Of a stretch of 64,000 nt of DNA, positions 36,001 to 47,735 are shown in pieces. Made by a program: the position numbers and the translations under genes. Within the stretch, counting starts at the first letter, position 1. Each line of letters opens with the position of its first letter. Origin of the DNA: Halichoerus grypus (taxonomy: Eukaryota; Chordata; Mammalia; Carnivora; Phocidae); NCBI RefSeq assembly GCF_964656455.1, contig NC_135715.1:38512603-38576602 (forward strand), given 5' to 3'. Below the pieces are notes generated by a model. The model was not told where the DNA came from, did no database searches, and saw only the letters and a list, made by a program, of their open reading frames with translations.

Positions 36001-38984
36001 TTCCCCTGATCTTTAACAGTCTGATTGATTACAGTACCATCAACACATATCACATTTAAAATGATGGACTTGGGACCCCCTGTGCGGTTGGGGGTGGTGG
36101 AGTTTATAAGCACCATCTTTGAGGCATATTTGATTAATTCTTCCTAGTCATTTTACGCTCATTATTCTGGAATTCCTTGAGAAAACAAGTGAAATTAACT
36201 TACCTTTTCTTAAAAGGAGCCTACGACAGCCTCACCACTCATTACTTTATACAGATTTTTAAACTATATGGGCTGCAGGGAGATGGAAATTTGGTCAGTT
36301 TCACCATGTTTGTATAATATCTTATATTTTAACATTCTTCCATTGCTTGTCTTTCTATCTGACCATCTCTGCCTTTTAGTATTACACTGCTTGTGAATAT
36401 CCAGTCTCTGGCCTTTTTCAGTCTGTTAGCAGTTGATTAAGAAATACTCTAATCCCTTCCAGGGTATTGAGAAACTAATGGATTGCAGAGTATTTGGGTC
36501 TTTAAGCTTCAATTGTAAATGGTATGAAGAATTGTCATTGAGCTGATATTTGCATATATCTCTCCCAGTGTTAGTTACTTTGCCTCCTTTTTGTCCTCCT
36601 AATCTTCAGCTTTCATTCTAAGAATATTTATTTTGGTCGGAAATAAGCATGCCAGTGATAGAAATTTGGGATTCACCTCCAAATGAATGCCATCACAGAC
36701 AAGGAAGTTCTGGCACATTTTGCATAGATCTGTATGAACACAGTGAACCCTTCATAAGCTCTTAGATTGCAGGAAATCAGTGCTGAAAATTAAGTGGGGT
36801 TTTAAAGATTTGCAAAGTAGAGAGCTTTGTATAATGCTGGTATTGCAGGTGCCTATTAAATATGAAGTAAAGGCTTTGTAATACAACTAGCTAACACATT
36901 TCCCTCCACATTAGAGTGATTTATTGCCTAGAGAATTAGTCTTGCCTATTTTTTTTTCCAAATGTAGAAACATTGGAAGTGTCTGAAAGAATAAAAATCC
37001 CAAACGCATGCCTTAGAATAGGCAGATTTGCTTTTTGATGAATCTAAGTGATTCCAAGTGGACAGTGCAGGCCTGCTCACACTTACCTTCGGGATCCCCA
37101 ATGCCCGTGACCTGGCTTGCAACTCTGCCTGAGAAGAAGCTTGCAATTGTGTGTGTAGATTCTCCTCTAAACGTAAATCAGGTTAAAACCCTCGGTATCT
37201 GTGCAACTATAGCATTACCATAATGAAGAGGGCTGGCTGCTGAGTGAGTGCTTTGATCCTCATAGGAACTGATCCTGAAACATTTCTCAAGCTGTATTTT
37301 TGGCATTCATCTTTGCTCCATTTGTAAATAGTGTGTACTTGTAGCACAGCATCTCATTCCAGACATACGTGCATTTCAGTATATTTACCTTCGTGACAGT
37401 GTTCAGTACAATGTCTTGCAGTTCTTTAATACTTAATGTCTTTGGCCCTGTTATGTATAAATCAGGGGAAATAGCCATGCATATTTTTAAAAGATTTTAC
37501 AGATCCTATACTTTTGCCTACTAGGAAGAGCATATAACCCATGTGCAGTCCACAGTAGGTACAATGGACTTGCTGAGAATCATCATAGATGATTGATTTT
37601 TAAAACAAAACAGTTTTTGTGCAAGACAATAGCAACCGCAATTCAGCAAATGAGGTTTTTTTCCTCATTAAACAAACCTCAATATGGAGAAGGATGGAAA
37701 CACAGAAGGATATATAAAATGAAACCGTATCTTTTATAGGAAGAAAATGTCTTCTGCTGACAGTAGTTCCATAGTAGATCTTTTCTTTGGGAAAAAAAAA
37801 AAAATACTGGTGCTTTTTTGGATTCGGAGGATGCAACCAATCTGTGCCTCTGTGTGATAGCGGCTGCATGCTGAGGACTTTCAAATACACGGCTACATAG
37901 GATTCTGCAGGAAACTTTTTGTAGAAGGGGCAAGTGACAAATGGAGACAAAATGGAGTGAGTTCTGAGTTGTGAGTTGATGCCCTCCTGTGTCATATATT
38001 CATGTCATTGAACCAATTTTCACATTGGAAGCCTAGAATCACAATAGCCTTCCTTCTGTTTGTCAGCTGTGAACACACCTGCACTGGCGACTTTTCTTTG
38101 CTCCGTTTCTTGTCATTCACTAGGTGGATTATATTCATTTATGTTCCTTGATATACATCTGTTTTCTTAAGTTTCTAGATAGATTTTAAAATGACGCAGA
38201 ATTATTTCTACATGTCTATTCTGCACGTCTGTATATTTTGCTCAAGAACATCCATAAAGTATCAACACACCCACAACGTGTCCTTTCTTCCTAGAAATAG
38301 AAAATCTCTCCAGTTTTCCTTTGCAATTTTTTAAATCGAGTTTTTCTTACTGATAAACACCTTCAAGGTGAAGAAATAATGTTAAACTTAACCGTATGGA
38401 TTAATGTTTCAATGCATTCCCAATCTTCAAATTTCCAACATAAAAAAGATGTTAGAATCTTTATAAAAATAAATTCTCTTTTTGCTGCAGAATTGAGATG
38501 AGTATCAAAATTACATTAAGTTGTAGTAAAAACAGACACAGTCTTTAGGATATTTTAGTTTGACATGAGCTTATTCTTGGTCTTGACAGCAAAATCTTCT
38601 GCCAAGCAGTGACGGCAAAATATGTTGAATTCATTGATTGATTTTTAAACATGGTAATAATTAAGCAAAATCATTTTGACACCTCAAATCTCTGTTTTAG
38701 ACAATTAAATTCTGCTTTCGCTAAGGTTATTGACTTCTGGATGATACTGGAAGCAACACTCCTCAGGGTTTAAACTATTCCTGTAGGACCATCTGTTATT
38801 GGCAAGGCTGTGCATCCTCTCCAGCCAATGCAATATCAACCCCAGGCATATATTCAGGATTGTTCAAAACACAGCCCTGGTTCCTCATGATCCCTCGGTC
38901 TCCAGTGGTAACTCAGTTAAGTCAAATACTGGTATGTCGTAATTGAAGGCTTAATAATGAAGGTGACTGTAAGAAAGTTCCTTA

Positions 38985-39085
38985 AAGTAAGAGGCTGTAT
39001 CTTATTTACCTTTGTATTTCCAAGACCAAATCTACAACAATGCCTAAGAGTGAACTTAGTAGGCATTTAGCAAATGTTGACCTAA
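38985..39085 (+). repeat. L2 LINE 3'-end fragment
   Basis: TAAGAGGCTGTATCTTATTT, CTTTGTATTTCCAAGACC, AACAATGCCTAAGAGTG and AGTAGGCATTTAGCAAATG follow the order of the L2 tail. Diverged. Confidence 0.5.
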
Positions 39086-40055
39086 GTGGAGAGATAAGCT
39101 GATATTGGAATCAAACTTTATATATGTATAAAAGTTCCATTGATTGAATCCCCATAACCATATAAAGAAGACATTCCATTCTTACTCAGCTAATGTAGAA
39201 ACTGGGATTCAGAAAATATTTTTTTTTTTTCAAGTCAGATGGCTAAAGTCAATGGCTTTTATTTCCAGTCTAGAACCCTACCTTTACACTGGTATTTCTT
39301 CCTTATGTGTGGCCTACTTTTACTTGTAAAACACTATTTTTAGGCTAGATATAAGTTTGAAACATTTTCCTCATTAGGGACATATTTTCGTTGGAAAGGA
39401 TTGCAACACATTTATATATTTAAAAATATATATATATATATTATGAGGCAACTCAGTGCACCCAAAATTGTTCTTCACAAGTTACCTCCCAGTAAACTAA
39501 CTTTAGATTGCATTCAAATGTGGTAAGCCTATGACGCACAAAAGCTCATCTGTATCCATTGTTGCTGTGACAGAGGCCAAAGTGAATATAGTATACATGG
39601 AGAGAGTGAATGGTTGGTTTCAGCCGCTGTCCATATTTTCTTCTATAACATCTGCGGACTGATGACAAAAGCTCTAATTTAAAGAATTTTTTGTGGCTGA
39701 GGGGTTGCCATGCTGTCCAATCTAAGAAATTATGGTCTCCTTGGCACCCCTCCATTCATATTTCTGGAGGTCTAATTTAACCTACAGTCCTATAGATGAG
39801 CTAGAATAGGCCGTCTTAGACTCTGCATTTTACCATTTTGATTTTTTAACAGTGAAGTATAGTTAACACCTTTATATCATTTATCAGTGTCTTGACTCAG
39901 TGGTTTCTGCATGTAGATCAGAGAGAAGCAGAAAATTAGAAAACTGCCAAACTGCTGATTCTGATGGACATAAATACTCTCCTGTCACATAATCAGATAT
40001 CTCATTTCTTCCACACCACTATGTCTGCCCATCATAATACCTTTATATATACCTT

Positions 40056-40080
40056 TATATATATATATATATATATATAT
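40056..40080. repeat. (AT)n microsatellite
   Basis: About 12 perfect AT units. Confidence 0.95.
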
Positions 40081-40118
40081 GGATATAATGGGGAAAGAAA
40101 GGATGAACTAAACAGGAT

Positions 40119-40370
40119 CAGATTCCTTTTTTTTTTTTTTTTTTAAGATTTTATTTAGTATCCATTATGGAAAATGTAACATGGTTTAGAGAGAGAGAGA
40201 GCACATGAGCGGGGGGAGGGGCAGAGGGGGAAAGAATCTGAAACAGACTCCACACTGAGTGGGGAGCCCAACACGGGGCTAGATCCCCCACTGTGAGATC
40301 ATGACCTGGGCCAAAACCAAGAGTTAGAAGCTTAACTGACAGAGCCACCCAGGCGCCCCAGATTCCTTTT
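40119..40370 (-). mobile_element. CAN SINE with 31-bp internal insertion
   Basis: The element is 40131-40358, with a duplication CAGATTCCTTTT at 40119-40130 and 40359-40370. The tail junction AAGATTTTATTTA is followed by 31 bp of non-SINE sequence (40158-40188, beginning GTATCCATTATGG) before the usual GAGAGAGAGAGAGCACA. The rest, including CACACTGAGTGGGGAGCCC and GAGCCACCCAGGCGCCCC, is standard. The insertion lies where the AAATAAATAAA tail repeats normally are. Confidence 0.94.
40158..40188. other. Foreign 31-bp segment inside a SINE tail
   Basis: This segment separates the two halves of the normal tail/body junction of the surrounding SINE and resembles neither the tail repeats nor the CT/GA body. 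Its origin is unknown. It could be transduced RNA, filler DNA from repair, or a source-copy variant. Confidence 0.5.
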
Positions 40371-40824
40371 CTTCTAAGCCTCCTCATCAAAAAATTTTAT
40401 TTAAACCTTTAAATACTTAGATTATTGAATGATTACCTCTAAACATAATGATCAATAGATTTACTTTGTTACCTGCTTGATAAGGACAGGTGTTTTAGAG
40501 GTAAAAAAAGAAAGTTTTTACATTAAAACTCCCTCAATAGACTTTTGAGTCAACCAGACATCACCCTAGAATCACGTATGAATTCTATAAAAAGAAGCAA
40601 AATAATAATTGAATAGTGACTAGAGCAGTGTCTAGCTACTATATTAATTTTAGAAAGATAAATTTGGTGTCTAAAAGAACTCATAGGATAGTTTTTCAAG
40701 ACTCAAATGGGCCTTTGAGACTATTTGGCCTATTTAATTCTTTTTCCAGGTGAGAAAAACTGAGACCCATGAAGAAATTTGATATTTGGAGTAGGAAAAA
40801 TAACACCATGAACTGCTACTAAAA

Positions 40825-40970
40825 CTCTGACATTGGGCACGCCATTTAAACGTACCAGTCCTAGCTTTTCTTGTGTGTAAAATGAATGTAATCATGCCTA
40901 ATCCATAAGGTTATCATGAGATGAAGACATGGACCCCTGTAAATGTCTGGTCCGTGGTAGGCAGACACTC
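40825..40970 (+). repeat. MIR SINE fossil
   Basis: TTGGGCACGCCATTTAAACG, TGTGTAAAATGAATGTAATC, ATAAGGTTATCATGAGATG and TGTCTGGTCCGTGGTAGG reproduce the second half of MIR in sense order. Confidence 0.65.
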
Positions 40971-40999
40971 AAACAAAACAAAACAAACCGACCCAAAAC

Positions 41000-43114
41000 A
41001 AAACCTACCTGCTGTTCTCTTTTTTCTGTCCAGGGACGCCAGCTTGCCACTGACAGAGGTGCCGGTTTCACTTAATGCATGTTCTCTTAGTTTTGTTCTT
41101 GGTGGTTTTTCGGAATCTGAGTTTTATATCTTTTTAATAAGCAAGTTATCTCTGTTAATCTGCCTTTGGCTTAAAACTTTTTTTGGGGGGGGTTATTTAG
41201 GATTTCTGAAAAGTTGACCTTGTAACAGCATCAGAATAGTGCCAATAGGATCTTATGTTTTCTTTTGATCTTAGTCCCTGTTGTTTCACATATATATAAT
41301 TGCTTCTTCTTTCATTTTGAGTATTTCACCATTTTCATTTGCATGTTGTATTTAAAATTATTCTGCTTTTAGCATTTGTTATTAATTTACTTCCCTGTTG
41401 ATTACCCATAGGAACTCCACCCGTCTGGGGATTTTCACCTTATACATCACTCCTATTACAAAACAACATATAAGAGAGTGAATCTGTTTCACAGTCAGTA
41501 CTTAACACAGCTGGAGCCATTTGAAACCTGCTGGTTTTTGCTTCCAATTATTCCATAGACTAGAAAGCATCTCTGTTGAAGTAATGACATCCATGGTGTA
41601 ATCAAACTAGTTAAAATGCCTTGGAGTATATGGATCATATTTCTGGGATTCATCATATGTAAGCCAGAAACATAATAACCAATAGGTTTTTTTTCTATCT
41701 TTCTTATTTTTAAGTAATATATTTTCATTTATAAGTAAGTTTTTAATATCTGACTATGCAAGTTTATAATGCTTGAATATGTGGGTGACATAATAACATA
41801 AACGGGATCCAACAAATAAAAATATAACACAATACGATAGTATCTGAAAAATACCCTTTCTTAATATCCTGGGGTCAAAATCACTGCCTTATGTTAGACT
41901 AGCTGAGATCATCAAGATAAAGTTATTGATTTGGATTTGGAGCAGAATGTAGTGGGGATTTGTTACTAATTCAATTAACTTTATCAACTAAGTTAGTAGA
42001 TTTGGCCAATTTTTAGTTGGCTTCATTGTGACTTGGATTGTAGAAATTAAATTTTTAGCTTCTTACTGACCTTTACTACCTTCTCGGTGTGATAAAATTG
42101 CTTTTGTATTGGCCTTTTGGTTTAGTTCTAATTTTATATATAGACAGTGGCTAAGTAAGAGAAAAGGACTTTAGAACAAAAACAATATGAAAACTTATTC
42201 CTTGTGCTTGGAAAATTTGAATCAAACAGATAAAACATGGCACATTGGTGTGATTTCCTTTTAGACTACTGCTTGTTTTATGCGATGATGTACTGTCTTA
42301 CAACAGTGGGAGAGTGAGCAGAGAAGGGACAGACGTAGTATGGATATTACCTTGAGTTATCAGACTTCATGGAGTTGTAAGGATTCTAGCATGGCATATA
42401 GTAGATGTTTAATAAATTTTACTTAATCCCACCACAAGGGCAAACATGGAGGTAATCAGACAAACGAAGGTGTTAAATACATTTTAAATGGCAAGAATCA
42501 GGCTTTAAGGATTTAGATTCATTGTTTTTTATAAAAAAATATTTAGTCTTCTCATGGCATCAAGCGCATAGAAGTGTATACTATATATTGCTAAATGTAA
42601 GTTAAGATGGCCACCATTTTATGTTGTCCATTTCAATGATAAACCTCTGTTAACTCTTAGAGTAGAGAAGTGATTGTGCATCCAAGAAGTATATGTAAAT
42701 TCCAGTTCAGATAATGACCAAACACTTATTCTATGAAGAGAATTATATTTCTTGTACTGCAATTCTCACATCTCTCCTTCTGTGAACAGGGTCCGCTTGA
42801 TTTTTTCCCCTAGAAATGTGAAGGACCTTTCTGCCTGTTGAATTCCTATTTGGTCCTTAACCTTGACAACTATAGACAATATGTAGCCTTATCACTAGAC
42901 TGCTAAACAATGTTACAATTTCCTTAATGGATACTAAAACTTATTCCAGAATTATATCCTATAGTTTTAAATGTGTATTTTTTTGAGAATATTTTTTTAT
43001 CTTTTAAAAAAATACATAACGATGATTTTTTTTCTGCCAAAGACCTGTAATATGATCTACTGATATATTTAATAGACATCTATTGAGTAACTGCAGTGAT
43101 CCAGAAACAGTTTT
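41000..43114. other. Intron 2 segment, no gene
   Basis: AT-rich unique sequence with a possible MIR/L2 tail trace near 42385-42415 (CATGGCATATAGTAGATG) and a YY1-like ATGGCCACCAT at 42607-42617. Nothing else was recognised. Confidence 0.4.
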
Positions 43115-43345
43115 AGACAGTGGGATTTTTTTTTTTAAGATATTATTTATTTTTCGACAGAGAGAGACACAGCAGCGAGAGAGGGAACACAAGCAGGGGG
43201 AGTGGGAGAGGGAGAAGCAGGCTTCCCGCTGAGCAGGGAGCCCAGTGAAACAGGACTTGATCCTAGGACGCTGGGATCATGATCTGAGCCGAAGGCAGAC
43301 GCTTAACGAGTGAGCCACCCAGGCGCCCCAGACAGTGGGATTTTT
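43115..43345 (-). mobile_element. CAN SINE with perfect 16-bp TSD
   Basis: The element is 43131-43329. The duplication AGACAGTGGGATTTTT is identical at 43115-43130 and 43330-43345. The body has GACAGAGAGAGACACAGC, GGGAGTGGGAGAGGGAGAAG and ACGCTTAACGAGTGAGCC. The perfect flanks mark it as one of the youngest copies, and the body style is that of bear/seal/mustelid-type SINEs. Confidence 0.97.
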
Positions 43346-44941
43346 AAGAAAATAAGACATTTGTATTTGCTTCAAAAGATTCCAGTGGGTTTTAAACACA
43401 ATACCTTTTTTCTTGGAATTCCCTTACTTAAAATATGAGTTCTCTCTGTTTTAAATTGATGTCATCATTTTCCTGAAATATATTTTTGAAGTCCTTTTTT
43501 TTTAACGAGAGCCGGAGACTTGATCTTTCAGTAGGGCAATAAAATTCTAAGATCTATTACTCTAATTATAAGAATGCCACATTTAAATTTATTCTTTAGT
43601 TAATTTAGAGGGAAATACACTTTTTCATCCTTAAAATCACACTTTTTCTACAGGCAAAGGTGTTAATAAAATATAGTTGCAAGAAAACTTCATTTTTGTA
43701 ACTATGAGATTAGCATATTTGCTATATTAAAAATCACCTTAAAAATATGGCACACATTGATAATGTTGAGTAATAACCTGAGTTGAAGAAGACAGTGTTC
43801 TCTACAAATGGAGTTCCACTTATGCACAGATCCTTTTTTAAAGAGGCGTTTTGAATCATGGTATTCTGCAAAACAGCCTTCACCCTTTGAAAAGACATAA
43901 GTTTAAATGGAACATAGATGTTAAATTCTGGCTAGAATAAATGTTTGGTTTAACTGGCTTTTACGTCCAGATGGTTATGAGTTGGGCAAGTCCATTTTCT
44001 TATGAATATTTATCACAGTATTTCAAGGAATGGATGCAATGAAGTAATGTTGAAAAATAGAGACCTATGTTGTATATTTTTTTCTTAAATTGAGAAACAT
44101 TCATATCCTGAAAATTTGGTTTCCTTTAATCACAGAAGAAAATGTCATAAGTGAGCTTTACATTTCAGGCAAGACAGACTATGATATTTTTAACTTTAAT
44201 CATTTCTAAAACACTAATTTATGTATGGATGATGTTTATATGAGCAGGTCATTTCAAAATTTTAACATAATATTCAAACAGAATTTTTTAAAAATAATGC
44301 ATTTAATGCCTCACCTGTACTTTTTTTGTGCAGACATTTTTTAAGATAAGTTTTTACTGCCAGAAAATGTACTATTTTAATTGCAGTTAGGCTTCAGTGA
44401 TAACCATCAAGCTGGTGCCTAACTCCAAAAAGATTTTTCCAACTGTTCTGTGGATACTTACGCAACTATCTCTGAGTAATTACTCTAACGTAAATGAGTT
44501 ACAAAATTGAGACCTTAGGAATATGTACACCTTAGGAATAAAATGTGTCATGGCATTTAAATATACTGATTAAAATATAAAAAATTGGGGGGGAAATGAT
44601 AAACTTATTGATATGACCAACCACATAAGTAATGTAATCCACTTTTCAATCTGAAAATATGGACAGTTAGGTAAGCTAATTTAGTACCAAGAAACAGAAT
44701 AGATTAAACTTAGTAAAATAGATACATTTAAATAAAGGTTGGTGTGGAAAGCACATGAATGTTATTCTGTTCTCAATAACCAGTTTCTACATACAATCAG
44801 AGCTGTGTCAATCTCATCATTACAGTGATTGTCAACTTGATGTTTTTACATAGTTTTAATTTTTTGCTTATTATGATTTTTGTAAGTAACTATGCATTGC
44901 TTTACCAAAGAAAATGAACCAGTAAGGGTTATTAAAATAAA
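43346..44941. other. Intron 2 segment, no gene
   Basis: AT-rich unique sequence between two SINEs. I see nothing recognisable in it. Confidence 0.45.
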
Positions 44942-45169
44942 TACATTTTCTAATTTTTTTTTTAAAGATTTTATTTATTTATTTGAGAGAGAGAATGAGA
45001 TAGAGAGAGAGAGCATGAGAGGGGGGAGGGTCAGAGAGAGAAGCAGACTCCCTGCTGAGCAGGGAACCCGATGTGGGACTCGATCCCGGGACTCCAGGAT
45101 CATGACCTGAGCCGAAGGCAGTTGCTTAACCAACTGAGCCACCCAGGCGCCCTACATTTTCCAATTTTT
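44942..45169 (-). mobile_element. CAN SINE, reverse, 17-bp TSD
   Basis: The element is 44959-45152. Flanks TACATTTTCTAATTTTT and TACATTTTCCAATTTTT (one mismatch) are at 44942-44958 and 45153-45169. The body contains GGGGGGAGGGTCAGAGAG and GACTCCAGGATCATGACC. The latter variant (ACTCCAGGATCATG) is shared with the copies at 54869 and 59341, which suggests one subfamily. Confidence 0.96.
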
Positions 45170-47477
45170 AAAACTTTGGTACTTCTTGCTTTCTAATTTT
45201 TGACAACAATCCTAGCTATTCAAAAACACTTATACTTTGCTGAAGTTTCACTTAGCATCTTGAAAATTAAATTTTCTCATCTGAAAATTAGAGCATCGGA
45301 TTCAGCCATTTTTTTTCATTTCTATTAAAAATTGAACTATGGCTTTAATTAATACTTAGGCATCCTCTTTGGCAGATTTCCTCATACCACCCAACATCTG
45401 TCTGGCCTACATCTTTCTATCATTTGATATATGTTCAAACAGTGCAAATCAGTGTTGACATTGACTCATGAAAAACAATTACAAAATAAACCCTACGGTT
45501 CAGTCTCTCCTGACAATGAACAATTCGCAGTATCCCCATTGTTTGTATGATCTCTGTTACCACTCTCTTGCTTTAGTGTTGATGACAAAGCATGGCCTTT
45601 ATCTTCTTTGAGGTCTCGGCCTGATTAATTTTTTCCCTTCTGAACTAGAAAATTAACTTTTTTCCTCCTAAATCAGAAATCACAAAACAGAACTCTAAAA
45701 TCTCAAGCAGATTACTGGTGTTTATAGTTTTGATTAGAAAATTATCCACTTAAAACAGTATGTAGCTACTGTATTTTTATCAGTAATACTACTATGGATT
45801 TTTTTTTTCTGTAGTAAAGCATGAAGATGACTTTTAGTATTTTAACTTTCATGAATATTGGAGACACATGGTTTTGGGATAATGTGTAAATAGAATTTTT
45901 GAAAAGTCAAACAGTGGTCACTTGGATGGATGGTGGTGTTTATTATCAGGATACATCTTAGAAAAGCTAATTAAGTCTAATGCTTGTTGATTTTATTGGC
46001 AGCCTGTTCATTCAAAGACAAAATTGGGTTAAATTGAAGAAATAATGTAAATAATCAGAACTGTCAATCTATTGCTGAAGGAAAATCAAGTTTGGGATTA
46101 AAGAGATCGAATTGCAAATTAGCTGACATAGCCCCTAGATATACCACCTGAGTGTCAGACAACAAGTGCTGTTTGCTTGCAGAAACGTAAACTAGAACAA
46201 TGTTTGGCCACAGCAGAGCAGGCTACCGCATTCTCTCCCATATAGTGCAGAACAGGGCCTTTCAGGATGGTTCTGAAACCTGAACAGTAGCCCAGGAATG
46301 CTTATTCTAATATCTAACCCCTCAATGATTTCTGACCTTCAACTGTGCTTGCATTTATCCTGACTGACTGCACTGTGCTCTGTCATAAAAACTTTAGGAA
46401 AGAGCAGTTATATCATTGTTTTTGCTGGAGGTATTACAAAAAGACTATTTTACACTGTAGGTGGATGTGTTTCGGAGTTGACAAAGATGGAGGAGGTGTA
46501 GTTCTAGAAATGCCACATGCTGGCCACAAGACACATTTTTTTTTTTTTTTCATATTAAGTAACCTCATCCAGTGCTCGCATCTTGAATGTGGAGCAATAG
46601 ACATGCCTTGGCTATATGGACCTGATATTTTAAAATTTTTCTTCCATGGATATAAGGTCATTTGGAGGTTATTCAAAATAAAATCCCCAAACTATTTAAT
46701 GTTACTAATCCAGGCAACAGCAAATTATAAAGTATCTAAAAGTATTATAAAACAAAACAATAAACCACATTGATCAGGTGTCAAATGAATACCCTATGAT
46801 TTTTGCCTAAGAAGCATCTTAGCTATTTTGAGCAGTAATTGATGGGATGAGATGCAAGCAGTCACTGGCAAGGTGAGAAGCTGGGCAGCCGAGTCTTAAA
46901 ATCCTGTGAGTTTACAGAGCATTGTCAGTGTGAGCCATTCTGGGGACAATACAGTGAATCACGGCTATATGATTAATCAAATCAGTCCTCTATTGTAAAA
47001 GTACAAAGAGAATGATGTCCGTTGGCATCTGATTTGGAATTGGATACTTGTGTATTAATGAATTTGTGTAGAGTGTGCCTTCCAATGTTTTGCCTGGAAA
47101 ATTAATTCATTAGGAATTTGGATGAAAGCAACATTAGATAACCATAATAGAGTTAGAGTCGCCTATACAGAGGAAAAGCTAACATTAAGAATAAGCTCAT
47201 TAATCCTAATAGTATGTTATTGAGGTTGAAACTAATTATTGAGTACTTTAACATGATTAGTCATTACTTTATTACTAAAAGATGTAAACATGCTTTAAAC
47301 ATATATAAAAGTAACTGGCCAAACTAAACCACAGTAATTTCAGCTAAATAGCAAACAGTTTCACAGGAGGAGTGGGGGATATGTGGGGCTCTGAAGGAGA
47401 AGATCACAATATTCACTTTGGCACCATTATCTCTCTATTTCTAAAACATGGTTAAAACTAGATTTCCAACACCAGAT
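45170..47477. other. Intron 2 segment with AT-rich homeodomain-like patch
   Basis: No gene is supported. The 142-codon frame at 46345-46773 spans a T14 run and has no recognisable domain. The part at 46990-47290 is rich in TAAT motifs and is discussed as a finding. Confidence 0.4.
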
Positions 47478-47735
47478 AATGATAATAGCCAACATTTACT
47501 TGAGTGTTCACTGTATGCCTGGCCTTCTTCTCAACACTTTACATGTATTAACTCCCTAAATAGGAAGAGTGACCTTGTGAGTCAGGTACTATTATTAATA
47601 TCCCCCTTTTATATCTGAGAAGTTAAATGATTTGCTTAAGGTCACAGTTCTTGTAAGACAAGAGTGGTGCAGGACTCGAACCCTCCCAGTGTTCTACCAG
47701 AGGCTTTGCTCATAGTTGCTAGGCAATACTGCCTC
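47478..47735 (-). repeat. MIR SINE, nearly full length
   Basis: Reverse-oriented: AATAGCCAACATTTACTTG, ACTGTATGCCTGGCC, CTTTACATGTATTAACTCCC, TACTATTATTAATATCCCCC, GCTTAAGGTCACAG, GTGCAGGACTCGAACCC, then GCAATACTGCCT at the tRNA-like head. The best-preserved MIR in the window. Confidence 0.9.

Larger units (their letters stand above)
33064..40118. other. Intron 2 segment, mostly unique sequence
   Basis: No exon or RNA gene is supported. A weak L2 3'-end trace lies at 38985-39085. T-rich runs lie at 35263-35303. Open frames of 60-131 codons (for example 37600-37995, minus) are AT-rich, lack motifs and are interrupted by homopolymer tracts. This stretch forms the right part of the SINE-free block that spans the promoter. 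Confidence 0.5.

Noticed and set aside
46345..46773. 142-codon plus-strand frame
   Set aside because: It is interrupted by a homopolymer read as poly-Phe, AT-rich, without signature or plausible splice context.
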